From CAZFGK01 sp964518635 (lineage in GTDB: Bacteria > Zixibacteria > MSB-5A5 > GN15 > FEB-12): DNA of 64,000 bases. Of this stretch, positions 35,117-43,772 are shown one piece after another. The stretch is from contig CAZFGK010000011.1 of NCBI GenBank assembly GCA_964518635.1, forward strand, positions 37,702 through 101,701. Reading direction: 5' to 3'. The position numbers were made by a program, and so were the translations under genes. A model generated the notes under the pieces. It was given only the letters and a program-made list of their open reading frames with translations. It did not search any database and was not told the origin of the DNA. Each line of letters opens with the position of its first letter. Position 1 is the first letter of the stretch.

Positions 35117-36844
35117 ATGAGTGTTACAACCCAGGAAATACATTCCCAGATAGAAGAACTTGAGAATCGGCTTGCGGCCCAGAAGGCCGAGTTGCAAGAC
35201 CTCGCCATGATGGGAACGGTGATTACGTCGATTCATGAAATCGACTCCGTTCTATCGGTTGTCATGGATATGAGCATTCGTCAGGTCGACGGCGAAGTCG
35301 GATTCATATCGCTTTTCGAGAACGAACAATTAGTCCCCAAGATAACCTGGGGAGTCCCACGAGATTTCGCCCGTACCGTTCAATATTCGGATGAAAAAGA
35401 CCTCGCGAGCTACTGTTTTGAAAATCGTGAGTCAATGGTGCTCTGTGATCTGAATCGACGGACCGAACAGGGGATTCGACTCAATACGATTCTGGCTCTT
35501 CCTATTGCAACGAAAGATCGTTGTTTCGGCGTGCTCGCAATTATTAATCGCTCCGACGGCTCCAATTTCACCACTGACAATCGTGATGAGTTGGAGATGC
35601 TGCTCCGATTCGTGGCAGTTGCTATAGACAATTCACATCTTCTCAAGGATCGACTCAAGCAACAGCAGATTGAGCAGGAGATGCAGATTGCCAAGCAGGT
35701 GCAATCGACGATTCTGCCGCAGGATATCGGCACGATCGAGGGAGTTGATATCGGGGTTGTCTATGTCCCGGCGCGAGACGTTGGCGGTGATTTTTATGAT
35801 CTTGTTCGAATTACACCGGATCGATTTCTTGTCGTCGTTGGGGATGTGTCTAACAAAGGTGTTCCTGCAGCCCTCGTTATGTCTGCGGCCTCCGGCATTT
35901 TGAGAACAATCGTCGAACTGAATCCAGCCGTACAGGTTGCCGAGCTCGCTTCGCAGGTCAATAACCTGCTCTCAGGGCAGATTATCAAAGACCGTGAAAT
36001 GTTTGTCACGCTCTTTCTCGCTATCTGTGACACCTCTGACAGTACGATTACCTTCTGCAATGCCGGCCATCTTCCCGGTCTGTTGTGGGCAGAGGAAGAA
36101 GGGGAACTCATTGATCTTTCGGTCGGAGGAACATTTGTCGGACAGTTCCCGGACGCGACGTTCCTGCAGGAGACCCGAAGAATTGCTCCTGGAGATCGTG
36201 TCCTGCTCTTTACCGATGGTCTTACGGAAGCAGAAAATGAGAAACGTGAGTTGTTCGGTCGAGATCGAGTCTCGTCACTCATGAAATCGATCATGAATGA
36301 AACAGCAACGGACGGCTGTCGGATGGTAAAAACTGCAGTCGATCATTTTTCGGTCGGGGCAGCAGATGATGCCCAGGACGATTTTACTGTCCTTCAGATT
36401 CACTGGCAGTCGGAGGAGAAAAAGCGAAAGATTTTTGTGTTTCATTCAGTGGTTCAAGAAGAATCACGGATGTTGGATGAAGTCTTCACTTTTCTTGATT
36501 TTCATGCCGTGGAACCGGCTATTCGACAGAAGTTTGCCGTTGCTGTAAGTGAGGCATTCAGCAACGCTCTGATCCACGGCAACGAAATGATCCGCGAAAA
36601 GAAAATTACCCTATCCTTAAGTCTCAATCATGGATGGCTTCGTGCCGATATAGAAGATGAAGGGCGAGGAGGACTTGCAAGAATTAACCGCAAGAGCCAA
36701 CCGACCGTCAGTTCTGAGAGCGGACGAGGGGTGGATCTTATTCGTCACTACTCTCAGGCCGAATTCGCAGAGACTCCTCAGGGAGGACTGCGTGTTACTA
36801 TTCGGATGCAGGTTGTGCCGGGTTTTCCTGAGACTGAAAAATAG
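35117..36844 (+). CDS. GAF / SpoIIE-type PP2C phosphatase / RsbW-like kinase fusion
   Basis: A 575-residue cytoplasmic regulator. A short N-terminal coiled coil (EIHSQIEELENRLAAQKAEL) leads into a GAF domain (about 30-190). Next is a SpoIIE/RsbU PP2C phosphatase (about 195-405, with metal motifs DVGGDFYDLV, GDVSNKG and TDGLTEAEN). Last is a HATPase_c domain of the RsbW anti-sigma type (about 430-560: SEAFSNALIHGNEM N-box, DEGRGG, GRGVDLI). One chain could thus both phosphorylate and dephosphorylate a STAS partner, and a STAS gene follows. GGAG abuts the ATG and a TTG lies at 35111, so the start is uncertain. It heads the chemotaxis operon. Confidence 0.88.
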   Translation: MSVTTQEIHSQIEELENRLAAQKAELQDLAMMGTVITSIHEIDSVLSVVMDMSIRQVDGEVGFISLFENEQLVPKITWGVPRDFARTVQYSDEKDLASYCFENRESMVLCDLNRRTEQGIRLNTILALPIATKDRCFGVLAIINRSDGSNFTTDNRDELEMLLRFVAVAIDNSHLLKDRLKQQQIEQEMQIAKQVQSTILPQDIGTIEGVDIGVVYVPARDVGGDFYDLVRITPDRFLVVVGDVSNKGVPAALVMSAASGILRTIVELNPAVQVAELASQVNNLLSGQIIKDREMFVTLFLAICDTSDSTITFCNAGHLPGLLWAEEEGELIDLSVGGTFVGQFPDATFLQETRRIAPGDRVLLFTDGLTEAENEKRELFGRDRVSSLMKSIMNETATDGCRMVKTAVDHFSVGAADDAQDDFTVLQIHWQSEEKKRKIFVFHSVVQEESRMLDEVFTFLDFHAVEPAIRQKFAVAVSEAFSNALIHGNEMIREKKITLSLSLNHGWLRADIEDEGRGGLARINRKSQPTVSSESGRGVDLIRHYSQAEFAETPQGGLRVTIRMQVVPGFPETEK

Positions 36845-36855
36845 AACTAAAAGGT

Positions 36856-36872
36856 CTGCCGTCTGTCGGCAG
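36856..36872 (+). repeat. Hairpin between the phosphatase and STAS genes
   Basis: A perfect 6-bp inverted repeat, CTGCCG-TCTGT-CGGCAG, in the 53-base gap. There is no T-tract. Such intra-operon hairpins often mark RNA processing or differential expression, here possibly raising STAS output relative to the phosphatase. Confidence 0.4.
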
Positions 36873-36897
36873 TCGGACGACGAAATTGGAGGACTGC

Positions 36898-37248
36898 ATG
36901 GAGATTACAGTACGTGAAGAGGGCACACTCGCCATCTTCGAGCTCAAGGGGCGGCTCGACATGAACAGCGGCACTGCTCTTAAGGAGCAAATCAAGAAAA
37001 TGCATAGCAAGCAGATGATTTCAGTTCATCTGAATCTGGCTGGTGTAGAGTTCATCAACAGCTCTGGTTTAGGAGCACTCGTTTCTATCATGAAGGAAAC
37101 AAGAGTTCGCAAGGGGCGGCTGACTCTTTCCAATCTCGCAACGTATGTGCAGGAGATCTTCGAGATAACCCAGTTATCTCACATTTTTGAGATTTTTCCT
37201 ACGGAAGCTGATGCCCAGGCCTCTTACCAGGCCATGGTAGCGCACTAA
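36898..37248 (+). CDS. STAS-domain anti-sigma factor antagonist
   Basis: A 116-residue single STAS domain of the SpoIIAA/RsbV type, which binds an anti-sigma kinase when unphosphorylated. The motif around the phosphorylated Ser is FINSSGLGAL, with Ser55 the likely site; the usual preceding Asp is replaced by Asn54. GGAGG five bases upstream fixes the start at 36898. Its expected partners are the RsbW-like and SpoIIE-like domains of the preceding protein. No sigma factor gene is nearby, so the output may be something other than a sigma factor. Confidence 0.92.
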   Translation: MEITVREEGTLAIFELKGRLDMNSGTALKEQIKKMHSKQMISVHLNLAGVEFINSSGLGALVSIMKETRVRKGRLTLSNLATYVQEIFEITQLSHIFEIFPTEADAQASYQAMVAH

Positions 37249-37274
37249 GTTGCCTGAAAATGGGGAGGTCACGG

Positions 37275-39182
37275 ATGGCCGATGCAAGTGAACAGATCGG
37301 ATTACTGTTAGAGCAGCTTCAATCTCCTGATTTCGATCTTCGAGAACAGGCAGTTCGGGAACTTGGTACGATCGACCATGATGAAGCGGTTGCAGGGCTG
37401 GTGCTTGCCATTGAGGATCTCGATCTCGGCATTCGTGAACTGGCCGCTGAGCAATTAGTCAAACTGCGCGGTCCGATTGCTTCCCAGTTACTCATTCGAT
37501 TTCTTGCCAATGAGGACATCGGAACTCGCAATCTGGCATCCGAAATCCTTGTAAAGATTGGCTCCGAGGCGGTGCCCTATCTGATTGATGACCTCACCAG
37601 CGACGATCATGATGTTCGGAAATTTGTCGCCGACACCCTCGGTCTCATTAAAGATCCCTCTGCGACCGACGCCCTTGCAAGAGCACTCTGGGATGATAAT
37701 CCGAATGTCGTCTGCTCAGCCGCGGAAGCCCTCGGCGAGATTCGCTCCCCCGTGGCAGTCCCTCATCTGATTGCGATCGCAAACGAATCAAGTGATGCTC
37801 GCCTGGCGGCAGTGGAAGCTCTCGGAAAGATCGGCGACAAGAGTTCGCTGCAGTCCCTTGTCTCCATGCTTCCATCAAGCGATACCATGGTGCGGTATGC
37901 AGCAATCGAAGCCCTCGGTCAGCTCCATGCACCGGAAGCGATACCATCCCTTGCACCCTTTATGAAAGACTCTGACCGAACTATCGGCGAGTCTGCACTT
38001 ACTGCCATTATCAATATTAGTACTGCCACTGGCTGTCGCGTCGATGTCGACCTTCCACTCGATGAATACATCGACGTTCTCTTCGACGGCATCCGCAGCA
38101 GAAATGATGCTATTACCCGATTTACCTTATCGCGCCTGCATCGCTGGTATGGTACCAGTGTGCTGCGTCGTCTACTTGATGTCATCGATCACGTCGATGA
38201 GCGTACCGCGAACAGAATTATTGAATTGCTCTCAGATGTAGGCCATGCAGCAGGCAGTCTGATTGTTGAAAAACTCTCTACCGCCTCAAACGCCTACAAA
38301 CTGAAACTGCTTGATATTCTCAAGCAAGTAGTAGACGGGGAACTTGCGGCGAAGTTGGCACCGATGGCAGAGGATCCGGATCATGAGGTTCGCCTCAAGG
38401 TCGCTCAGGTACTCGGAGTCTCCGGATGGACCGGCTCTACAAAAATACTGTACAAAATGGCCCAGGATATGAACGGTCATGTCCGTGGAGCTGCATTCAC
38501 TGCTCTCGGATGGCTCGCCTCAGATGACGATATTGAGTTTCTTCAGAGCGGACTGGATGACAAGTACCCTGATGTCCGCGAGGCGGCAATGGGGGCTTTG
38601 ATTATTATTGGTGGACAGCGGGTCGTCTCTCAATTTACAAAAGATCTGTATCACGAGCTGCCGGAACGTCAGCGGCTGGCTGCAATGGCACTCGGATGGA
38701 TCGGTGAATCAGAGGTCATCGCACCTCTGACCGGCGCGATCGGTCACCCAGACCCGCGTATTCGTCGGAGTGCGATCAACTCGATCGCCCGAATAGGTGG
38801 TTTGCGTGACCTCAATCCACTGACTATGGCTCTTACGGATGAGAATAGTGCCGTTCGAAAAGCCGCCGCAACCGCCATGATCCAGCTGATCGGTGATCGG
38901 GCCGTGCATAGTGTCAAAGTACTTCTCGAAGATGAAGATGTCTGGGTTAAATATCACGCCATCGTCTCGATTGGCGATCTCCAGAATCCAGCGCATGCAA
39001 GCTTGATCAAACCGTACCTGAAGGATTCACAGGACGTCGTGAAGATTGCCGCGATTCGCGCACTTGCGCGTATGGGTTCGAAAGAATCTGCGAAGGATCT
39101 TGCCAACTTGCGTCATGTCACAAATCACGACGTCTCAGATGAAGCATCTGATGCCTTTCTCCAGCTTGGAGGAGGTGTCTGA
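37275..39182 (+). CDS. HEAT-repeat protein of the chemotaxis operon
   Basis: A 635-residue protein made almost wholly of HEAT repeats of about 31 residues (DFDLREQAVRELGTI, DHDVRKFVADTLGLI, DHEVRLKVAQVLGVSG, DPRIRRSAINSIARIGG, NSAVRKAAATAMIQLIG). No signal peptide, membrane segment or enzymatic motif is visible. GGGGAGG six bases upstream supports ATG 37275. The stop shares a base with the next receiver gene (TGATG). Its place between a partner-switch pair and che genes suggests a scaffold for signalling proteins; this is inference. Confidence 0.82.
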   Translation: MADASEQIGLLLEQLQSPDFDLREQAVRELGTIDHDEAVAGLVLAIEDLDLGIRELAAEQLVKLRGPIASQLLIRFLANEDIGTRNLASEILVKIGSEAVPYLIDDLTSDDHDVRKFVADTLGLIKDPSATDALARALWDDNPNVVCSAAEALGEIRSPVAVPHLIAIANESSDARLAAVEALGKIGDKSSLQSLVSMLPSSDTMVRYAAIEALGQLHAPEAIPSLAPFMKDSDRTIGESALTAIINISTATGCRVDVDLPLDEYIDVLFDGIRSRNDAITRFTLSRLHRWYGTSVLRRLLDVIDHVDERTANRIIELLSDVGHAAGSLIVEKLSTASNAYKLKLLDILKQVVDGELAAKLAPMAEDPDHEVRLKVAQVLGVSGWTGSTKILYKMAQDMNGHVRGAAFTALGWLASDDDIEFLQSGLDDKYPDVREAAMGALIIIGGQRVVSQFTKDLYHELPERQRLAAMALGWIGESEVIAPLTGAIGHPDPRIRRSAINSIARIGGLRDLNPLTMALTDENSAVRKAAATAMIQLIGDRAVHSVKVLLEDEDVWVKYHAIVSIGDLQNPAHASLIKPYLKDSQDVVKIAAIRALARMGSKESAKDLANLRHVTNHDVSDEASDAFLQLGGGV

Positions 39183-39577
39183 TGTCACAGCGATCAATAC
39201 TCGTCGTCGATGATGAACTCCTGATTCGTGACCTCCTGTATGACTTCCTCAGCGGACGTGGCTGGCATGTGCAGGTCGCTGATTCAGCCGAGCGCGCATT
39301 ACAGGAAGCGGGACGACAACATTTTGATGTCGTTCTTGCTGACATAAAACTTCCAGAAATGTCGGGGCTTGAACTGGTGAGTCAGGTGAAGGGCATTCAT
39401 CCAGCTCAACCATTCGTCCTGATGACAGGCTATCCATCAGTTGAGAGTGCCGTGCAGGCACTTCGTCTGAAGGCAGACGATTACATCACAAAGCCATTCA
39501 ATATTCACGCTCTGGCAAAGCGGCTCGAATCGATGACTCCGAGTGAGGTGGTTGAATCAGATGGAGGAAAGCGATGA
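39182..39577 (+). CDS. Single-domain response regulator
   Basis: A 131-residue stand-alone receiver with acidic pocket D10-D11, phospho-acceptor Asp54 (LADIKLPEMSG), Thr in LMTGYPS and Lys in YITKPF. The GYPSVESAV segment resembles NtrC-type receivers more than CheY. No output domain. It overlaps cheR by ATGA, so it probably receives phosphate from CheA or the downstream kinase. Confidence 0.9.
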   Translation: MSQRSILVVDDELLIRDLLYDFLSGRGWHVQVADSAERALQEAGRQHFDVVLADIKLPEMSGLELVSQVKGIHPAQPFVLMTGYPSVESAVQALRLKADDYITKPFNIHALAKRLESMTPSEVVESDGGKR

Positions 39578-40599
39578 CCAATACGCTTCCGTCACCTGAA
39601 GTCGAATGCACGCCGGAAGATTTTGTCGTTATTCGTGACTTTATTCACCAAAAGAGTGGCATCTATTTCTCCGAGAACAAGATGTATCTCGTGCGCAATC
39701 GACTGACCAGACGCCTGCAAGAACTTCAAATGAAATCTCTTCGCGACTATTTCTATCATGTCAAGTACGATACGTCGATGCGTGAATTTCAACAGCTTAT
39801 GAACTTGATCACGACCAATGAGACCAGCTTCTTTCGAAATGAGCCACAACTCGCCTCGTTCGCTCAAGAAGCTCTCCCGCAACTTCTTGACCAGCGCATC
39901 AAGAAAAAAGAACCGAAGATTCTCAAAGTCTGGTCAGCGGGATGTTCTACTGGTGAGGAACCCTACACGCTGGCGATTCAACTGCTCGAAGCATTCCGCA
40001 CCAGACCCGGTTGGAGTTGCGAAATCACAGCTAACGACATCTCAGAAGATGTCCTTGCGAAGGCACGAATCGGTGAGTACTCGGGAATCACACTACGAAA
40101 TATTCCGCAGGAACTCATTTCTCGCTATTTCACCAAGACTTCTGATGGTGTAAAAGTCAATCAGGAAGTCAAGTCTCTGGTAAAGTTCTCTCACTTGAAT
40201 TTGAATGAGCCGCGAAAACTGGCTCTGCTTTCTGGCATGGATGTTATTTTCTGCCGCAATGTCATGATCTACTTCTCAGAAGAGGTCAAGAGGCAGATTG
40301 TCCGAGGCTTTTATGCTGCGCTGCGTCCGGGCGGTTATTTTTACATCGGGCATTCTGAAACCATGCACGGAATATCGAAATCGTTCAAGCTCGTCTATTT
40401 TAAGAACGCTCTGGTTTATCAGAAAGAAGTTAATGATCCTGTTGCATCCTCAACAACTGGTTCTGTCGTTTCATCTTCAGCACTTTCTCGTGAACGGGTG
40501 AGTACACCGGGAGTGTCTACGACATCCAGTCGGGCACTTGATCTCCTGAAATCTGTGAAGGCAAAGACGCCGATCACCAGCGGCGTTGGAGGGCGATGA
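39574..40599 (+). CDS. cheR: Chemotaxis methyltransferase CheR
   Basis: A 341-residue SAM-dependent methyltransferase that methylates receptor glutamates. The N-terminal helical domain precedes NLITTNETSFFRNEPQL, the SAM-binding WSAGCSTGEEPYTLAI, ANDISEDVL, and the FCRNVMIYF motif. After the catalytic domain (about residue 285) there is a Ser/Thr-rich tail of ~55 residues lacking a receptor-tethering pentapeptide. It overlaps neighbours on both sides by four bases. No receptor (MCP) gene is present in the window. Confidence 0.96.
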   Translation: MTNTLPSPEVECTPEDFVVIRDFIHQKSGIYFSENKMYLVRNRLTRRLQELQMKSLRDYFYHVKYDTSMREFQQLMNLITTNETSFFRNEPQLASFAQEALPQLLDQRIKKKEPKILKVWSAGCSTGEEPYTLAIQLLEAFRTRPGWSCEITANDISEDVLAKARIGEYSGITLRNIPQELISRYFTKTSDGVKVNQEVKSLVKFSHLNLNEPRKLALLSGMDVIFCRNVMIYFSEEVKRQIVRGFYAALRPGGYFYIGHSETMHGISKSFKLVYFKNALVYQKEVNDPVASSTTGSVVSSSALSRERVSTPGVSTTSSRALDLLKSVKAKTPITSGVGGR

Positions 40600-40997
40600 T
40601 GACACGCACAATACTCGTAGTTGACGATTCACCAACCATTGTCAAGTTCGTAGCGTTCTCACTCAAGAGCAGCGGATTCTCAGTTGTGACAGCAACGGAT
40701 GGCATGGATGCCGTTGAAAAATTGTCTGGAACAAACCGGCCGGTGACGATGATTATCACCGATCTGAACATGCCGAATCTTGATGGCTACGGGCTGATTG
40801 AGACTGTTCGACAGAACCCGCAGCATGCCATGACACCGATTATTATTCTATCATCTGAAGATCGACCTGAAGACAAAGAACGAGGGATGAAAGCTGGCGC
40901 GAGTGCATATCTGGTGAAGCCGTTCAAGTCCGAAAAGCTACTTGAAGAAGTAGATAGACTGTTGCAAGCGACAGGGGGCAGGGGATGTCTAATCTGA
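40596..40997 (+). CDS. CheY-like response regulator
   Basis: A 133-residue single receiver with D10-D11, phospho-acceptor Asp56 (ITDLNMPNLDGYG), Ser in ILSSEDRP and Lys in YLVKPF. It lies between cheR and a more canonical cheY, overlapping both. Tandem receivers in che operons often split motor binding and phosphate-sink roles; which does which cannot be told here. Confidence 0.9.
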   Translation: MMTRTILVVDDSPTIVKFVAFSLKSSGFSVVTATDGMDAVEKLSGTNRPVTMIITDLNMPNLDGYGLIETVRQNPQHAMTPIIILSSEDRPEDKERGMKAGASAYLVKPFKSEKLLEEVDRLLQATGGRGCLI

Positions 40998-41359
40998 AAA
41001 TTTTGGCAGTCGATGACAGCCAGACGATGCGTCGAATCATAATTAACACACTCAAACGTGCTGGCTTTGAAGATGTCATAGAAGCTGAGGATGGGAAGGA
41101 CGCACTCGCGAAACTGCAGACCGAAATAGTCAATTTCGTCATCACTGACTGGAACATGCCTGAGATGGATGGACTAACGCTCGTCACAAACATTCGGGCG
41201 ATGGATAAATACAAATCGTTGCCCGTTCTCATGGTCACTACCAGGTCAGTCAAGGAAGATATTGTCGAAGCGATGAAGGCGGGCGTCAACAGCTACATTG
41301 TGAAACCGTTCACCCCGGAGACCCTCAAGGCAAAAATCGATCAGATTCTCGCCTGCTAA
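40985..41359 (+). CDS. cheY: Chemotaxis response regulator CheY
   Basis: A 124-residue receiver close to flagellar CheY: ILAVDDSQTMRRI, phospho-acceptor Asp55 in ITDWNMPEMDGLTLV, MVTTRSVKEDIVEAMKAGVNSYIVKPFTPE. The phosphorylated form binds the flagellar switch. It overlaps the preceding receiver by 13 bases and precedes cheZ, its presumed phosphatase. Confidence 0.93.
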   Translation: MSNLKILAVDDSQTMRRIIINTLKRAGFEDVIEAEDGKDALAKLQTEIVNFVITDWNMPEMDGLTLVTNIRAMDKYKSLPVLMVTTRSVKEDIVEAMKAGVNSYIVKPFTPETLKAKIDQILAC

Positions 41360-41371
41360 GGTATAGAGAAT

Positions 41372-41962
41372 ATGACGCACGAAACTGTTTTGACCGATCA
41401 GATACAAGCCGAAATGCTTCAGCTTCATGAGACCGTGCACTCGCTCGTAGAGAACATGCACCGTCTTCGCAGTCCAATTACGGAATCGCATGAGAAGGTT
41501 CCTCAGGCGACAAATCAACTAGACAAGATCAGCCAGCAGACGCTGGCAGCGGCACATTGTATGCTCGACACCGTTGAGGGAATCAACAATCGTGAAGAGG
41601 TCATTCTTGAAACGGTAAGACGGATGTCGGCCAATTTACAGCTTAACCCTGATTTAAGATCTGATGTCGCAGTCATCGAAAAGGCAGCACAGGAAAATCA
41701 GGATGCTGCGTTCACTCTCATGGAAGCACTTCAGTTTCAGGATATTACCAGTCAGCAGGTTGATTATGCAGCTTCACTGCTCGAAGAGATCGAAACAAGA
41801 CTGGCACAAATCTTGAAAGTCGTAGAGGCAGGGCAGGAACAGTCCAATACGATGACAGCAAAGCAGTCCAAAAAGCAACGAGCTTTTGACCCCAATGCAG
41901 ATATCTTCGAGAAGAAAACCCAGCAGTCAGAGATTGATGCTTTGTTCGTACGAAAACAATAA
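41372..41962 (+). CDS. cheZ: CheY-P phosphatase CheZ
   Basis: A 196-residue largely helical protein. The catalytic signature ALQFQDITSQQ gives Asp124 and Gln128, the same D-x3-Q spacing as E. coli Asp143/Gln147. The C-terminal peptide SEIDALF resembles the CheY-binding tail of CheZ after a flexible linker. Overall similarity beyond these segments is low, so the assignment rests on motif, helical character and position between cheY and cheA. Confidence 0.8.
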   Translation: MTHETVLTDQIQAEMLQLHETVHSLVENMHRLRSPITESHEKVPQATNQLDKISQQTLAAAHCMLDTVEGINNREEVILETVRRMSANLQLNPDLRSDVAVIEKAAQENQDAAFTLMEALQFQDITSQQVDYAASLLEEIETRLAQILKVVEAGQEQSNTMTAKQSKKQRAFDPNADIFEKKTQQSEIDALFVRKQ

Positions 41963-41973
41963 GCGAGCACAGG

Positions 41974-43764
41974 ATGTCTACGACGGCAGATAATGAAATT
42001 GATGATATGCAGGAGATCAATGATGATTTCCTGGTGGAAGCCGATGAGTTGATCAATTCTCTCGACGAAAATCTGGTGCGACTTGAGTCGAAACCGGATG
42101 ATCTCGATCTGCTGAATCAAATCTTTCGCGCCGCGCACACGATCAAGGGTACTTCCAGTTTCCTCGGTTTTGATCAGGTCGCGGAATTGACCCACAAAAT
42201 GGAGGATATCCTCAATCGCCTTCGTAAAGGGGAGATGGTTGTCAATCCGTCGATCATGGATCTGCTGCTGGCATCTGTCGATTTCCTCAAAATTCTCCTC
42301 CAGCGAGTTAAAGATCACGAAACCGAACCGATTGATCTCAAAGACATTTTGTCCCGACTCGATATTGGTTTGACTAGCCAAGATGGTAATCTACAAACAC
42401 CAATTGCCAAGATCGAAGCAGCAACCAGTGTTCTTCCGGAAGAGCCGAAGACTATAGTTCCCGAAGCAATCGAATCGGAATTGAAAGAAATACTCACGCC
42501 TTCACAGTTCCCAAATGCGCAGAGTGATCCGAAAGCAGTGCGTCAGGGTGCAGACAAGAAGCATGAGCAGCGTGAGCAGACGATCCGAGTTGACATCGAA
42601 CGAATCGACACGCTGATGAATCTCATGGGGGAATTGGTACTGGGGCGCAATAGTCTCGTGCAGAGTGTTTCTCTCCTGAGTCAGCATGGAGATCGAGCAG
42701 TCTCCGCCGAACAGTTGAATCAATCCACGGCTTCGATTAACTGCATTACGACCGAGCTGCAGCTTGCGGTGATGAAGATGCGGATGCAGTCAGTCGGGAA
42801 AGTGTTTGCAAAGTTTCCGCGGCTGGTACGCGATCTTTCACGTGACTCCGGCAAAGAGATTGATCTGGTCATTTCAGGTGAGACGACAGAGCTTGACAAG
42901 TCAGTCATCGAAGAGATCGGCGATCCTCTCGTTCATATTATTCGTAACTCCTGCGACCACGGGATCGAATCTCCAAAAGAGCGTATCGCCAAAGGGAAGA
43001 CCCCCAAAGGGACGGTCTATCTGACTGCCGCGCAGGAAGGTTCAAATATCGTTCTTACCATTCGTGATGATGGCAAGGGACTGGATATTCAGGCCATTCG
43101 GGCGAAAGCGGTCGAACGTGGTCTAAATTCCAAAGCCGAAGTCGATAAACTGACCGACAAAGAGGTCTTCAGTTACATCTTTGAACCGGGATTTTCGACC
43201 GCAAAGAAAATCACCGACGTCTCCGGGCGCGGTGTTGGTATGGACGTGGTTCGCACCAACATTGAAAAACTCAACGGACAGGTTGAACTTGATTCTGCGA
43301 TTGATGTCGGTACGACCATCACTATTAAGCTGCCCCTGACTCTCGCAATCATTCAGGGCTTATTGGTCGAGTCTGATAATGACATTTACATTTTGCCGCT
43401 TGGCTCAGTGTATGAAACAGTTCGCACTGAACTCAGTGAAATCAATTTCGTCAATCAGCGACCGGTGCTTTGTTTGCGGAATGAAGTCGTTCCGGTTATT
43501 ACGCTGGGTCCGGTGTTACGATCTGACAAAGCGGGTTTCATGACGGCGGAGAAGCCGTACATCGTGATCGTAGGATTAGCTGACAAGAAGCTTGGCATCA
43601 GCATTGATCGATTTCTTCGTCAGGAAGAGGTGGTCATCAAATCACTGGGGGATTTTCTAGGCGGTGCAGAAGGGATCGCTGGAGCAACGATCCTTGGTGA
43701 CGGTCGAATTCGACTGATCGTCGATCTGATCGGCCTGTTCAATCTGGTTCGAAAACTTCGATAG
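41974..43764 (+). CDS. cheA: Chemotaxis histidine kinase CheA
   Basis: A 596-residue CheA. P1 HPt domain with His55 (FRAAHTIKGTSSF), a linker of ~60 residues without a recognisable P2 domain, the P3 dimerisation helices (RIDTLMNLMGELVLGRNSL), the P4 ATPase (HIIRNSCDHGIESP, IRDDGKGLD, GRGVGMDVVR), and the P5 CheW-like domain at the C-terminus. It would phosphorylate the three receivers and CheB encoded around it. No cheW or MCP gene is in this operon. Confidence 0.96.
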   Translation: MSTTADNEIDDMQEINDDFLVEADELINSLDENLVRLESKPDDLDLLNQIFRAAHTIKGTSSFLGFDQVAELTHKMEDILNRLRKGEMVVNPSIMDLLLASVDFLKILLQRVKDHETEPIDLKDILSRLDIGLTSQDGNLQTPIAKIEAATSVLPEEPKTIVPEAIESELKEILTPSQFPNAQSDPKAVRQGADKKHEQREQTIRVDIERIDTLMNLMGELVLGRNSLVQSVSLLSQHGDRAVSAEQLNQSTASINCITTELQLAVMKMRMQSVGKVFAKFPRLVRDLSRDSGKEIDLVISGETTELDKSVIEEIGDPLVHIIRNSCDHGIESPKERIAKGKTPKGTVYLTAAQEGSNIVLTIRDDGKGLDIQAIRAKAVERGLNSKAEVDKLTDKEVFSYIFEPGFSTAKKITDVSGRGVGMDVVRTNIEKLNGQVELDSAIDVGTTITIKLPLTLAIIQGLLVESDNDIYILPLGSVYETVRTELSEINFVNQRPVLCLRNEVVPVITLGPVLRSDKAGFMTAEKPYIVIVGLADKKLGISIDRFLRQEEVVIKSLGDFLGGAEGIAGATILGDGRIRLIVDLIGLFNLVRKLR

Positions 43765-43772
43765 GAGAGAAG

